From: Microbulbifer sp. MKSA007
GTDB lineage: Bacteria; Pseudomonadota; Gammaproteobacteria; Pseudomonadales; Cellvibrionaceae
NCBI GenBank assembly: GCA_032615215.1
Contig: CP128433.1
Coordinates: forward strand, 5,137,823 to 5,201,822
DNA length: 64,000 bases
Direction of reading: 5' to 3'
Shown: piece by piece, positions 1-9,231 of the stretch
Layout: each line of letters begins with the position of its first letter
Numbering within the stretch: the stretch's first letter is position 1
Made by a program: the position numbers and the translations under genes
The notes under the pieces: generated by a model
Seen by the model: only the letters and a program-made list of their open reading frames with translations
Database searches by the model: none
Told to the model about the DNA's origin: nothing

Positions 1-1
1 T

Positions 2-778
2 ATCTTTATGAATTTCCGCCCGGATCGCGCGCGCCAGTTAACCCGCGCTTTTACCGAGCAGGACTTCAGCGGCTTCGAGCGCAAAGCCAAGCCGCAGCTG
101 GCGGACTTTGTCATGACGACCGAATACGCTGCCGATATCCACGCCAGCTGTGCCTTCCCGCCAGAAAACCTAGTCAACTCCCTCGGCGAGTACTTGTCTG
201 CAGAGGGCAAAACCCAGCTGCGCATCGCCGAGACAGAGAAGTATGCCCACGTTACCTTCTTCTTTAGCGGCGGCCGCGAAGAGCCCTACAACGGCGAAAC
301 CCGTGAATTGATCAAGTCACCGGATGTGGCCACCTACGACCTGCAACCGGAAATGAATGCGCCAATCGTCACTGACAAACTGGTAGCGGCGATTGAGAGC
401 GGCGAGTACGACGCCATTATCTGCAACTACGCCAACGGCGATATGGTCGGCCATACCGGTGTTTTCGAGGCGGCGGTAAAAGCCGTCGAAGCCCTGGACC
501 AGTGTGTAGAGCGCGTCGTAAACGCCGCTCTGACTGCCGGCGGCGAGGTGCTGATTACTGCCGACCACGGCAATGTGGAAGAGATGTTCGACGCCAACTC
601 CGGCCAAGTCAGCACCCAGCACTCCACTCTGCCGGTGCCTTTTGTTTATATCGGCGAGCGCAATGTGCAAATGTGTGACGGAGGTAGTCTGGCGGATGTA
701 GCACCAACCATGTTAGCGTTGATGGATCTGCCACAACCGGCGGAAATGACCGGCCAAAGTTTGGTAAAAATGGACTGA
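2..778 (+). CDS. gpmI: 2,3-bisphosphoglycerate-independent phosphoglycerate mutase, C-terminal part
   Basis: This is the C-terminal half of cofactor-independent phosphoglycerate mutase, the glycolytic enzyme interconverting 3- and 2-phosphoglycerate. The frame is open to the window edge and begins inside the conserved IFMNFRPDRARQ segment, so the ATG at position 8 is internal and the real start lies outside the window. Metal and phosphate ligands of the alkaline-phosphatase-like fold are visible: NGDMVGHTG (Asp and His), TADHGN (Asp-His) and STQHSTLPVP (His). The C-terminus ends normally (EMTGQSLVKMD). The stop TGA shares one base with the next ATG (TGATG), so translation is probably coupled to the envC-like gene. 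Identification is near certain; only the N-terminus is missing. Confidence 0.97.
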   Translation: MFMNFRPDRARQLTRAFTEQDFSGFERKAKPQLADFVMTTEYAADIHASCAFPPENLVNSLGEYLSAEGKTQLRIAETEKYAHVTFFFSGGREEPYNGETRELIKSPDVATYDLQPEMNAPIVTDKLVAAIESGEYDAIICNYANGDMVGHTGVFEAAVKAVEALDQCVERVVNAALTAGGEVLITADHGNVEEMFDANSGQVSTQHSTLPVPFVYIGERNVQMCDGGSLADVAPTMLALMDLPQPAEMTGQSLVKMD

Positions 779-1905
779 TGAAAACTCTCGTACTCTTCCT
801 GATCGCCCTGATTTCCCTGCCCGCCTGGAGCCAGGCAGAGGGAGATGAGCAGGCGCGCCTGGCGCAAATCAAGCAACGCATTGAGTCCCTGCAACAGGAA
901 CTCAACCAGGTGCGGGGCCAGCGCGACCAATTGCTCAAGGATTTGGAAGAGAACGAGAAAGATATTTCTGGGCTGCACCAGCGCATAGACAAGATCAAAC
1001 AGGATATGCGCAGCCGCTCGGACAAGCTGCGCGAACTCCAGCAGGAACAACAGCAACTGCAAGAGTCGCGACGAAGTATGCAGCGGCGGGTCGAGCAGGA
1101 GATCGCCGCCGCATACCGACTAGGCCGACAGGAGCAGATCAAGCTCCTGCTCAACCAGCAAGATCCACAGAACGTCGCCCGCCATCTCCGCTACCACGAT
1201 TACTTCCTCCAAGAACGCAGCCGCATCATAGACACTTACCTTGAAACCCTCACCTCACTGGAAACCGTATCCGCCTCCATTGAGCGCGAGCGCGAGACCC
1301 TGAAAGCGGAGCGAGAGCAACTGCAGAAACGCCAGAGCAAACTGCGCGTCGCACAGCAGAATCGCAAGGACACGCTGGATAAACTTGCGGCGCGGCTCTC
1401 CGATGGCAGCGGTGAACTCAAGCAGCTCCAAGGGGATCGCACACGCCTGCAAAAATTGATCGACGAAGTAGGCCGCGCCATCGCCTCACTGGTAAACCCC
1501 AGCGAGCAAAAACCCTTTGCGCGCCAGCGGGGCAAGATGCAGTGGCCTGTTGATGGCCGCCGCGCCAATGCCTATGGACAGCGCCGCGCCAATGGCATCA
1601 CTTGGAAAGGTGTCACCTTGCGCGCCAATGAAGGGGAGCCGGTGCGGGCGATCCACCGCGGCCGCGTGGTTTTCTCCGATTACCTGCGCGGCCACGGCAT
1701 GCTGGTTATCCTGGATCATGGAGAGGAGTACATGAGTCTCTACGCCCACAACCAGTCCCTCACCCGCAATATTGGCGAGTGGGTGGAAAGTGGTGACACC
1801 ATCGCTCGGGTTGGCAATAGCGGTGGACTCAGCCATAGCGGTGTTTACTTCGAAATTCGCCACCGGGGTAAAGCGCAGGACCCTACAGTTTGGTGCCGCT
1901 CCTGA
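778..1905 (+). CDS. envC: EnvC-type murein hydrolase activator (degenerate LytM/M23 domain)
   Basis: A periplasmic division factor that activates amidases of the AmiA/AmiB type. It has an N-terminal signal peptide (about residues 1-18, ending SLPAWSQA), a long charged coiled coil (about 22-235, rich in Gln, Glu, Arg and Lys) and a C-terminal LytM domain (about 250-375). The zinc ligands of an active M23 peptidase are not all present: the usual H-x-G-x-D segment reads TWKGVTLRANEG and the HxH motif reads YAHNQS. This degeneracy is what defines EnvC-like activators as opposed to peptidases. It overlaps gpmI by one base, and ctpA follows, a gene order common in gammaproteobacteria. Role is inferred from domain architecture. 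Confidence 0.9.
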   Translation: MKTLVLFLIALISLPAWSQAEGDEQARLAQIKQRIESLQQELNQVRGQRDQLLKDLEENEKDISGLHQRIDKIKQDMRSRSDKLRELQQEQQQLQESRRSMQRRVEQEIAAAYRLGRQEQIKLLLNQQDPQNVARHLRYHDYFLQERSRIIDTYLETLTSLETVSASIERERETLKAEREQLQKRQSKLRVAQQNRKDTLDKLAARLSDGSGELKQLQGDRTRLQKLIDEVGRAIASLVNPSEQKPFARQRGKMQWPVDGRRANAYGQRRANGITWKGVTLRANEGEPVRAIHRGRVVFSDYLRGHGMLVILDHGEEYMSLYAHNQSLTRNIGEWVESGDTIARVGNSGGLSHSGVYFEIRHRGKAQDPTVWCRS

Positions 1906-2277
1906 TCGGAGCTGGCACAGAGGGCATAATACGAGGCGTAAAATCCCGGGCATTTTCCACGCACCCGTTATAGAGCCCCCTCGCAAATCACAGCGATCGG
2001 GATTACACACCCGCCTAATGCTCTCCACTTCATCTCACGACTCCCGCCGCTGTGCTAATTAAATGAGAAAGCACCACGACGAAAAGCTGCGGAGTAGCGG
2101 CTTTTTTATCGCCAAAAGAGAATAAGAGCGGGAGCCAACCCAGGTGTAAGACCCCTGGGCTTATGACGACTAAGATCGTGACACTGTAGAATTTGGCGTC
2201 CGCTTAGAATCCCTGCCAATCTCTGCGGTCTACACTTTCGCAAAGCAGCGAAGAAATAAGGCAGAGGTCACAACAAC
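1906..2277 (+). other. Intergenic region envC-ctpA
   Basis: This 372-base gap has no credible gene. It holds a terminator-like hairpin about 180 bases after envC (listed separately), then an upstream region for ctpA. The overlapping short frames have no ribosome-binding site or protein-like composition. Confidence 0.6.
2082..2107 (+). terminator. Rho-independent terminator after envC
   Basis: The sequence AAAAGCTGC, a short loop and GCGGCTTTTTT form a stem with an A-rich 5' side and six T residues after it. It lies between envC and ctpA and points in the direction of both, so it probably ends the gpmI-envC transcript. Confidence 0.65.
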
Positions 2278-3636
2278 ATGTTTATCCCCAAGGCGCTGAC
2301 AACCTTGATCGGCGCAGCCGCTCTGACAGCCCTGCCTTTAATGGGTTTGACCGACGGCGATAGCCATTCCCAGGTGGCTGCAGACACTGAAGCCCGCCTG
2401 CCGCTGGAAGATCTGCGCAGCTTTGCCAAAGTTTTCGAGCAAATTCGCCAGGGCTATATCGAGGAAGTGGACGACCGCACCCTGCTGGAATACGCCATCA
2501 AGGGCATGCTGCAAGGCCTAGACCCGCACTCCTCCTACCTTGATCGCCGATCCTTTGACGATTTACAAGCCAACACCACCGGTGAGTTTGCCGGCCTCGG
2601 GATCGAGGTGGGCATCGAAAACGACCATATCACCGTCGTCACCCCCATGGACGACACCCCCGCCTCCCGCGCTGGCCTCAAGGCCGGCGATGTCATACTG
2701 CGCTTGTCGGGCAAATCCATGAAGGGCGTGAGCCTGGATGAAGCGGTGGAGTGGATGCGTGGGCCCAAGGGCAGCAGTGTCACCCTGACCATCGCTCGCA
2801 AAGGTTTTAAAGAACCTTTCGATGTAACTCTCAAGCGGGACACCGTGCGCGTGCGCAGTGTGCGCAGCAAAGTCCTCGATGATGGCTACGGTTATCTGCG
2901 CATCAGCCAGTTCCAGCTGGACACCGGCGCCGATGTGGCCGACGAGCTGATCAAGTTGCAGAAGAAAGGCGCACTGAAAGGGCTAGTTATCGACCTGCGC
3001 AACAACCCCGGTGGCGTGCTGCAATCCTCGGTGGAAGTAGCGGATGCATTTTTGGAAGAGGGCCTGGTGGTCTACACCGAAGGTCGCAATGAAGCCGCCA
3101 ACCTGAGCTATTCCGCCGAGCCGGGCGATTTAACCGAAGGCGCTCCGCTGGTTGTATTAATCAACGCGGGCTCCGCCTCTGCAGCGGAAATTGTCGCCGG
3201 CGCCCTACAGGACCACCGCCGCGCAGTGGTGATGGGCACCGACAGCTTCGGCAAGGGCTCGGTCCAAACGGTGATCCCTATCAATAATGAGCGCGCCATC
3301 AAGCTGACAACTGCGCTCTACTTCACTCCCAATGGCCGCTCAATACAGGCCCAGGGCATCACACCAGATATCGTGGTAGAGCGGGTGAAAGTTACCCGCT
3401 TGGACGACTCTCCCAGACCCACTGAAGCGGATTTGGCCGGGCATCTGGACAACGGTAACGGTGGTGCCGACCGGACTTCTGAAGACCGCTCGAGAGAACA
3501 GGAAGAACGGGAAGACTGGATGGATCGCGACAATCAAATCTTCGAAGCCCTCAATGTACTCAAGGGCCTCAATCTCTACGCTCACAGGGACAGGGGTTTG
3601 CGCGAGCGCCTTGCCCGCGCAGACGAACAGCAGTAA
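2278..3636 (+). CDS. ctpA: Carboxy-terminal processing protease CtpA (S41 family)
   Basis: A periplasmic serine protease of the C-terminal processing family, which in pseudomonads trims cell-wall hydrolases and other exported proteins. It has an N-terminal signal/anchor segment (about 5-24), a PDZ domain (about 105-190, GEFAGLGIEVG then SRAGLKAGDVI) and an S41 catalytic core. The catalytic serine is Ser301 in GSASAAE and the general base Lys326 in SFGKGSVQ, 25 residues apart as in Tsp/Prc. The 452-residue length is typical of the CtpA subgroup. The tail after about residue 380 is charged and low-complexity (EDRSREQEEREDW). It follows the cell-wall factor EnvC in the same direction. Confidence 0.95.
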   Translation: MFIPKALTTLIGAAALTALPLMGLTDGDSHSQVAADTEARLPLEDLRSFAKVFEQIRQGYIEEVDDRTLLEYAIKGMLQGLDPHSSYLDRRSFDDLQANTTGEFAGLGIEVGIENDHITVVTPMDDTPASRAGLKAGDVILRLSGKSMKGVSLDEAVEWMRGPKGSSVTLTIARKGFKEPFDVTLKRDTVRVRSVRSKVLDDGYGYLRISQFQLDTGADVADELIKLQKKGALKGLVIDLRNNPGGVLQSSVEVADAFLEEGLVVYTEGRNEAANLSYSAEPGDLTEGAPLVVLINAGSASAAEIVAGALQDHRRAVVMGTDSFGKGSVQTVIPINNERAIKLTTALYFTPNGRSIQAQGITPDIVVERVKVTRLDDSPRPTEADLAGHLDNGNGGADRTSEDRSREQEEREDWMDRDNQIFEALNVLKGLNLYAHRDRGLRERLARADEQQ

Positions 3637-3644
3637 GCAGAGTG

Positions 3645-3665
3645 CGGCGGGCCCTGGGCCCGCCG
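3645..3665. terminator. GC-rich palindrome between convergent ctpA and hisF
   Basis: Two perfect 10-base arms (CGGCGGGCCC and GGGCCCGCCG) surround a single T. It sits in the 47-base gap between convergent ctpA and hisF and has no T tract, so it could be a weak bidirectional transcription barrier. A one-base loop cannot close as drawn, so the true hairpin would open a few pairs. Confidence 0.5.
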
Positions 3666-3683
3666 TGCAAGACCTACACCTAC

Positions 3684-4445
3684 CTACAAGCGCATTTCAA
3701 TCCCTGCGCTGTGCATAAACGCTTTCGCTTCGGCAATGGTGTATTCGCCGAAGTGAAAAATACTCGCAGCCAATACCGCATCCGCACCGCCGTGCAATAC
3801 GCCATCCGCCAGGTGCTGTAGATCTCCCACACCACCGGAAGCAATGACTGGCACTTGAACCGCCTCAGTAACTGCCCGGGTCAGGGCCAGGTCAAAACCG
3901 TTCTTGGTGCCGTCGCGATCCATACTGGTCAGCAGGATTTCGCCGGCACCGTATTCGGCCATCTGCCGGGCCCAGGCCACAGCATCGATGCCAGTGGGCT
4001 GGCGCCCGCCATGGGTGAAGATCTCCCAGCGGCCCTCTCCCACCTGCTTGGCATCAATGGCCACCACAATACACTGGCTGCCAAAGCGCTCGGCGGCCTC
4101 GCGTACAAACTCGGGATTTTTCACCGCCGCTGAATTGATTGCAGTCTTGTCCGCACCGGCATTCAGCAGATTGCGGATATCTTGCAAGGTGCGCACACCG
4201 CCGCCGACAGTGAGGGGGATAAACACCTCATGGGCCATTTTCTCCACCGTGTGCAGGATGGTATCGCGCTGCTCATGGGTGGCGGTGATATCGAGGAAAG
4301 TGACTTCATCCGCGCCCGCTTCGTTGTAGCGGCGGGCAATTTCCACCGGGTCGCCGGCATCGCGGATATCGACAAAGTTAACGCCCTTCACCACGCGGCC
4401 GTTGTCCACATCCAGACAGGGAATAATACGTTTCGCCAGAGCCAT
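3684..4445 (-). CDS. hisF: Imidazole glycerol phosphate synthase, cyclase subunit HisF
   Basis: Cyclase subunit of imidazole glycerol phosphate synthase. It uses ammonia delivered by HisH to convert PRFAR to imidazole glycerol phosphate and AICAR in the sixth histidine step. It is a 253-residue (beta/alpha)8 barrel with catalytic aspartates at Asp12 (PCLDVD) and Asp131 (VVAIDAKQ), plus phosphate-binding loops LTVGGGVR and ASGGVG. I chose the ATG at 4445 because it gives the usual length and overlaps the hisA stop by one base (TAATG). The longer frame starts with TTG inside hisA. It is the last gene of hisBHAF. Confidence 0.97.
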   Translation of the reverse strand: MALAKRIIPCLDVDNGRVVKGVNFVDIRDAGDPVEIARRYNEAGADEVTFLDITATHEQRDTILHTVEKMAHEVFIPLTVGGGVRTLQDIRNLLNAGADKTAINSAAVKNPEFVREAAERFGSQCIVVAIDAKQVGEGRWEIFTHGGRQPTGIDAVAWARQMAEYGAGEILLTSMDRDGTKNGFDLALTRAVTEAVQVPVIASGGVGDLQHLADGVLHGGADAVLAASIFHFGEYTIAEAKAFMHSAGIEMRL

Positions 4446-5176
4446 TATTTGTTCCGTTGGTCGCAAAGCTGCTGCGCTTCGCGCAGGTTCAACTTGTCTT
4501 CATAGATCGCCCGGCCGGTAATCGCACCGTAGATTTCACCGGCATCCAACAGCTGTTCAATGTCCTCAATGCTGCTGACACCGCCGGAGGCAATAATAGG
4601 CACCTGCACTGCGCGGGCCATTTCCAGAGTCGCCTCAATATTGACGCCTTGCATCATCCCGTCGCGGGCAATATCTGTATAAACAATAGAGCTGACGCCA
4701 CAATCGGCAAAGCGCTTGGCCAGTTCTGTCGCCTTCAGCTCGGAGACCTCAGCCCAGCCCTCAGTAGCCACCAAGCCATCTTTGGCATCGAGCCCGACAA
4801 TAATATGGCCCTCAAACTCGCGACACGCCTCTTCCACCAGCTTGGGATTTTTTACCGCCGCAGTGCCGATAATCCCCCACTGCACACCGGCATCCAGATA
4901 GCGCTCGATAGTGTGCAAATCGCGAATGCCTCCGCCAATTTGCACCGGTAAATCGGGAAACTGTTTGGCGATAGCAGTTACCGCTTCACCGTTCACCGGG
5001 TTGCCGGCGAAGGCGCCGTTCAAGTCCACCAGGTGCAGGCGCTTAGCCCCCTCGTTCACCCAGTGCTGGGCTGTCGCCAGGGGATCATCGGAAAATACAG
5101 TGGCGTCATCCATCTCGCCCTGGCGCAGGCGCACGCATTGGCCGTCTTTTAAATCTATCGCGGGAATTACAATCAT
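4445..5176 (-). CDS. hisA: Phosphoribosylformimino-5-aminoimidazole carboxamide ribotide isomerase HisA
   Basis: The ProFAR isomerase, fifth enzyme of histidine synthesis, which opens the aminoaldose to the aminoketose substrate of HisF-HisH. It is a 243-residue (beta/alpha)8 barrel homologous to HisF, with catalytic Asp8 (IPAIDLKDG) and Asp130 (IVGLDAKDG) and the phosphate loops QIGGGIRD and ASGGVSS. It is translationally coupled to hisF. A 48-base gap separates it from hisH upstream. Confidence 0.97.
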   Translation of the reverse strand: MIVIPAIDLKDGQCVRLRQGEMDDATVFSDDPLATAQHWVNEGAKRLHLVDLNGAFAGNPVNGEAVTAIAKQFPDLPVQIGGGIRDLHTIERYLDAGVQWGIIGTAAVKNPKLVEEACREFEGHIIVGLDAKDGLVATEGWAEVSELKATELAKRFADCGVSSIVYTDIARDGMMQGVNIEATLEMARAVQVPIIASGGVSSIEDIEQLLDAGEIYGAITGRAIYEDKLNLREAQQLCDQRNK

Positions 5177-5224
5177 GTCTTTTCTTACGTCGGCAGTAAT
5201 TTCAGTGTGATCGGTGAGCTGGGT

Positions 5225-5878
5225 CTATTGAGCCCGGCCGTTCCAGTGGACAAAGTTCTTTAACAGCTGCAAGCCAGCCTCGGCACTCTTCTCCGGGTGG
5301 AACTGGGTGGCGAAGATATTCTCCCTGGCAACTGCGGCAGCCAGAGGGACACCGTATTCAGTTTGCCCGGCAATATCCGGGTTTTCAGCAGCCGGCACAT
5401 AGTAACTGTGGACAAAGTAGAAACGGCTGCCATCGGCAATATCGGCCCACAGGGGGTGCGGCTGCCGCTGCTGAACACTGTTCCAGCCCATATGGGGCAC
5501 CTTGAGCCGTTCAGCACTCTGCGCCGGGGGAATGTTGTCGCCGAAGAATTTCACCGGCTCCGGGAAAATCCCCAGGCAATCAATGCCATTATTCTCCTCG
5601 CTGTGGTGCATCATGATCTGCATACCCACACAGATACCCAGCACCGGGGTACCCACACTGATGGCCTCGCGAAGCAGCGGCGAAAAACCCGCATCGACAA
5701 ACCCTGCCATACAATCCCGAATGGCACCCACACCGGGCACCACCAGGCGCTCTGCGCCCTCGGCCTGCTCCGGAGTTTGTGCCAGCACCACCTCGGCCTC
5801 CGGCGCCACCTTGTTCAGGGCGCTGGCCACCGAGTGCAGGTTGCCCATACCGTAATCGAGTACCGCAATCTTACCCAT
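5225..5878 (-). CDS. hisH: Imidazole glycerol phosphate synthase, glutamine amidotransferase subunit HisH
   Basis: Class I glutamine amidotransferase subunit that makes ammonia for HisF. From the ATG at 5878 it has 217 residues with the triad Cys83 (GICVGMQ), His194 and Glu196 (QFHPEKS), and the oxyanion-strand motif VPGVGA. A GTG one codon upstream (5881) is an alternative start. The ATG overlaps the hisB stop by one base (TGATG), so hisB and hisH are coupled. Confidence 0.96.
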   Translation of the reverse strand: MGKIAVLDYGMGNLHSVASALNKVAPEAEVVLAQTPEQAEGAERLVVPGVGAIRDCMAGFVDAGFSPLLREAISVGTPVLGICVGMQIMMHHSEENNGIDCLGIFPEPVKFFGDNIPPAQSAERLKVPHMGWNSVQQRQPHPLWADIADGSRFYFVHSYYVPAAENPDIAGQTEYGVPLAAAVARENIFATQFHPEKSAEAGLQLLKNFVHWNGRAQ

Positions 5879-6465
5879 CACAAGACTCCTTTGGTGGAGG
5901 GCATGGTGCCGGCCATACGGGGGTCCGGGGTCAACGCCATACGCAGGGCGCGGCCAAAGGCTTTAAATACAGTTTCCACCTGATGGTGAGCGTTGTGGCC
6001 ACGCAGGCAGTCAATATGTACTGTTACCAGCGCGTGATTGACGAAGCCCTGGAAGAACTCAAAAAACAGTTCGGTATCAAAGTTGCCGATCCGCTTCTGG
6101 GTGAAAGGCACATCCATAACCAGGCCGGGCCGCCCGGAGAAGTCGATTACGACCCGGGAAAGCGCCTCATCCAATGGGACATAGCTGTGGCCGTAACGGG
6201 TCATCCCCTTTTTATCTCCCAGCGCTTCGGTAATGGCTTTGCCCAGGGTAATGCCGATATCTTCCACCGTATGATGGTCATCGATATGAATATCGCCATC
6301 GCAGCTAATGTCCATGTCGATCATGCCGTGGCGGGCAATTTGATCGAGCATATGCTCCAGGAAAGGAACCCCAGTCGCGAACTTGCCATGACCTTGGCCG
6401 TCCAGGTTAACGCTGACTTGAATCTTGGTTTCCAGGGTGTCACGGGTGACGCTAGCTGTACGCAT
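5878..6465 (-). CDS. hisB: Imidazoleglycerol-phosphate dehydratase HisB
   Basis: Dehydrates imidazole glycerol phosphate to imidazole acetol phosphate, the seventh histidine step. It is monofunctional (195 residues), with no N-terminal histidinol phosphatase domain as found in the enteric fusion. The manganese-binding repeats are visible as EHMLDQIARHG, DDHHTVED and HNAHHQVE. It is the first gene of the minus-strand hisBHAF operon. HisI and HisE lie about 50 kb away in this window next to tatABC, so the pathway is split as in pseudomonads. Confidence 0.97.
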   Translation of the reverse strand: MRTASVTRDTLETKIQVSVNLDGQGHGKFATGVPFLEHMLDQIARHGMIDMDISCDGDIHIDDHHTVEDIGITLGKAITEALGDKKGMTRYGHSYVPLDEALSRVVIDFSGRPGLVMDVPFTQKRIGNFDTELFFEFFQGFVNHALVTVHIDCLRGHNAHHQVETVFKAFGRALRMALTPDPRMAGTMPSTKGVL

Positions 6466-6581
6466 CGAAAGCGATCCTTATTTGCACGATAAGACAGAGG
6501 GCGCAAATTATAGGATGAATGACATCCCCTGTGGCTCTCTAGTGTCAGATGAAACTTGATTCGTAATTGTTTAGCCCTATC

Positions 6582-6881
6582 ATGCTCCGCATGGTTACTC
6601 TAAAGCGCCGAAAATCCCATTACTGGGCCAGCCTGTTCCTGTTACTCGCCGTAGTAGCAGCTCAGCCGCTGTGGGCGGAGCACTTTCACCTGGGCAATAC
6701 CCAGGTAGAGATGTGTGACCTGTGTTGCATGCATTCACCTGCAGCACTCGGCAGCGAGCCATTGCTCGTACAGGCTGAGCCCCAAAGTCACTATGAACGG
6801 CCCTCTGCGCCAACCGCGCGCGATCGCCAGCCAGAGCGCCAGAGTGCGCGCGCCCCTCCCTTCTTCCTGTCACTCAGCTAA
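6582..6881 (+). CDS. Small exported His/Cys protein upstream of a zinc-type TonB receptor (DUF2946-like)
   Basis: A 99-residue protein with a basic N-terminus (VTLKRRKSHYW), a hydrophobic export segment (ASLFLLLAVVAAQPLWA) and, just after the likely cleavage site, potential metal ligands: EHFHLGN and MCDLCCMH. The C-terminal half is polar and Pro/Arg rich. The layout resembles short DUF2946-type proteins, but I cannot confirm the family by eye. It stands 82 bases upstream of the TonB receptor on the same strand, so a role in periplasmic metal handling is inferred from context. Starts at ATG 6582 or 6591 are possible; the longer frame begins with TTG and looks less likely. Confidence 0.6.
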   Translation: MLRMVTLKRRKSHYWASLFLLLAVVAAQPLWAEHFHLGNTQVEMCDLCCMHSPAALGSEPLLVQAEPQSHYERPSAPTARDRQPERQSARAPPFFLSLS

Positions 6882-6963
6882 CACCCAAAAACCGATATTT
6901 TTTAGTGAATGCCCGCGCTGGAGCGCGTATGGCATTGTCCGCCTGTGACAGGAATTAAAAACA

Positions 6964-9066
6964 ATGACTAAGTTCAATACTTTGGCCCTGGCTATTGCCA
7001 GCTTGGCCGTGCCCGCTATTTGCGCCGCAGAAGACAGCAACAAACTGGAAGAAGTTAACGTCACCGTATCTCCCCTGGATAAGCCCGCCGACGCAGTAGC
7101 TGCGCCGGTATCGGTGCTCTCCGGCGAGACCCTGCGCAAAGCCGCTTCCGCCACCCTGGGCGAAACCCTGAAGAACCAGCCGGGAGTGGCCAACGCCTCC
7201 TTTGGCAGTGGCGTGGGCCTACCGGTTATTCGCGGCCAGAGCGCCAACCGGGTGAAGATCCTGAACGACAATCTGGATGTCTCTGACGCCTCCAACACCA
7301 GCGCCGATCACGCCGCCAGTATCGAACCTCTACTGGCGGAGCGCATCGAGATACTGCGCGGACCGGCGGCACTACGCTACGGCAGCGGCGCTATCGGTGG
7401 GGTGGTAAATATTATCGACGGTCGCATCCCCACTGACGTACCCGAGAAAGTTGAAGGCGCGGTTGAGATGCGCCACGACACTGCCAACAACCAGGATGCC
7501 TCGGTATTCCGCTTTACCGGCGGTGCCGGGCAGCTGGCCTGGTACTTCGACGGTGTCTACCGCGAAAATGACGACACGGAAATTCCCGGCCTCGCTATTG
7601 TCGAGCACGAGGAACACGAAGAACACGACGAGGACGAAGGCGAGCACGAGGAAGAATTCAACACCGACGGCTACGTCGGCAACACCAACGCCCGCGCCCA
7701 CAGCTACAGCGGTGGAGTTTCCTGGATTACTGAAAGTGGCTATATCGGTCTGTCAGTAAACAAGCTTGAGAACAACTACGGCATTCCTCTCGGCACTCAC
7801 GAGCACCACCACGATGATGAGGAGCACGACGAGGACGATCACGAGGAACACGAAGAGCATGAGGAGGAGAGCGAAGTCGAAGCTGTGCGTATCGATATGG
7901 CGCAGACTCGCTACGACCTCAAAGGCGAGCACCGCTTCAACAGCAACTATTGGGACAAGTTACGCCTGCGTATCGGCTATAACGACTACGAGCACGTAGA
8001 GTTGGAAGAGGACGCAGCCGGTACCCGCTATGCCAACGAAGCCTGGGAAGGGCGCTTGGAAATCACCCACGACAGCGGTAGCGAGTGGCGTGGCGCCTAT
8101 GGCCTGCAGTTATCCGATAAAGACTTTACCTCTGACGAAGGGGCATTTATCCAGCCCTCCCGCACCCGCAGCGCCGGCCTCTTCACCATGAAGGAACGCG
8201 AATGGGGCAACTGGCACCTGGACCTGGGCGCGCGTATTGAGCGTGTCGATGTCGATCCTGAGTACGAAGAAGACCGTGACTTCAACCTGTTCAGCACCAG
8301 CGCTACCCTGCAGTACTTCCTGCAAGAGCACCAGCATATCAGCGTCGGTGCCACCCGCTCCGAACGCGCCCCGGTAGCCGAAGAGCTGTTTGCCGACGGC
8401 GAGCACCTAGCCGAGGGCACATACTTAATTGGCAACAGTGAACTGGACAAAGAGCGATCCATTAATCTGGAGTTGGGCTATCACCACCACAACGAAGCGG
8501 CCAGTGGCTGGCATGCAGCGCAGATTGAAGCCAGCGTCTTCTACAACCGCATCGGCGATTACATCTACGCGCAAAACACCAATGAGTTGTTTGAAGAAGA
8601 GCTGCCCATCTACGCCTATGGCAACCGCGATGCCACCTTCTACGGTGCTGAAGCCTCGGTGAAATTTCCCCTGCGCAGCAACTTCTACCTGACTCTGTTT
8701 GGCGATGTTGTGCGCGCGAGCTTCGACGAAGATATCGCCGGTGAGAGTTCCGATGTGCCGCGCATGCCTCCCCTGCGCCTGGGTCTCGCCCTGGGAGCAG
8801 AGTACGACCAGTGGGGTTGGGAATGGCGCACAGTCGAAGCTGCGGACCAGGATCGCGCCGGCGCCTACGAAGAAGAAACCGACGGCTATACCCGTATGGA
8901 CCTGAGTGCCCACTACAACTTCAACATCGGCAGCAGCGACGCGGTGATCTTCGCCAGCGCCCGCAACCTGCTCGACGAAGAAATTCGCAACTCCACCTCA
9001 CTACTGCGCGACTACGCTCCTGAAGCTGGTCGCAGCGTCGAAGCCGGTGTGCGGTTTATTTTCTAA
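6964..9066 (+). CDS. TonB-dependent outer-membrane receptor with His/Asp/Glu-rich loops, zinc (ZnuD-like)
   Basis: A 700-residue outer-membrane gated channel. It has a signal peptide (residues 1-21, cut after ICA), a plug domain (about 35-160, with IRGQSANRVKILND and ILRGPAALRYGSGAIGGVVNI) and a 22-strand-type barrel ending in Phe (VRFIF). Two acidic, histidine-rich stretches stand out at about residues 213-230 (HEEHEEHDEDEGEHEEE) and 279-305 (starting HEHHHDDEEHDED). These resemble the metal-capturing loops of ZnuD-type zinc receptors. Zinc is the best guess; another divalent metal is possible. The small His/Cys exported protein upstream supports a metal role. No clear Zur palindrome was found. 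Confidence 0.85.
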   Translation: MTKFNTLALAIASLAVPAICAAEDSNKLEEVNVTVSPLDKPADAVAAPVSVLSGETLRKAASATLGETLKNQPGVANASFGSGVGLPVIRGQSANRVKILNDNLDVSDASNTSADHAASIEPLLAERIEILRGPAALRYGSGAIGGVVNIIDGRIPTDVPEKVEGAVEMRHDTANNQDASVFRFTGGAGQLAWYFDGVYRENDDTEIPGLAIVEHEEHEEHDEDEGEHEEEFNTDGYVGNTNARAHSYSGGVSWITESGYIGLSVNKLENNYGIPLGTHEHHHDDEEHDEDDHEEHEEHEEESEVEAVRIDMAQTRYDLKGEHRFNSNYWDKLRLRIGYNDYEHVELEEDAAGTRYANEAWEGRLEITHDSGSEWRGAYGLQLSDKDFTSDEGAFIQPSRTRSAGLFTMKEREWGNWHLDLGARIERVDVDPEYEEDRDFNLFSTSATLQYFLQEHQHISVGATRSERAPVAEELFADGEHLAEGTYLIGNSELDKERSINLELGYHHHNEAASGWHAAQIEASVFYNRIGDYIYAQNTNELFEEELPIYAYGNRDATFYGAEASVKFPLRSNFYLTLFGDVVRASFDEDIAGESSDVPRMPPLRLGLALGAEYDQWGWEWRTVEAADQDRAGAYEEETDGYTRMDLSAHYNFNIGSSDAVIFASARNLLDEEIRNSTSLLRDYAPEAGRSVEAGVRFIF

Positions 9067-9231
9067 TAAACACCTGCTTCAATGGCCCCGCAGTGCTTTC
9101 CCAGCCTCGCGGGGCTGCATCTCCTACAATTCCGGCATAACCTATTTGTAGAAGTGCGCGGGAACATCGAGCCGCGCTGCGGCGTCATATGCGTGACACC
9201 ACACGACAAATACACAGGGACAATGCTCTCC

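Noticed and set aside
609..1154. 181-codon frame antisense to gpmI/envC
   Set aside because: Low-complexity Ser/Arg/Cys shadow of the envC coiled coil.
6466..6600. Zur operator before the zinc-type receptor genes
   Set aside because: No palindrome matching a Zur box could be found by eye, so no regulator is assigned.
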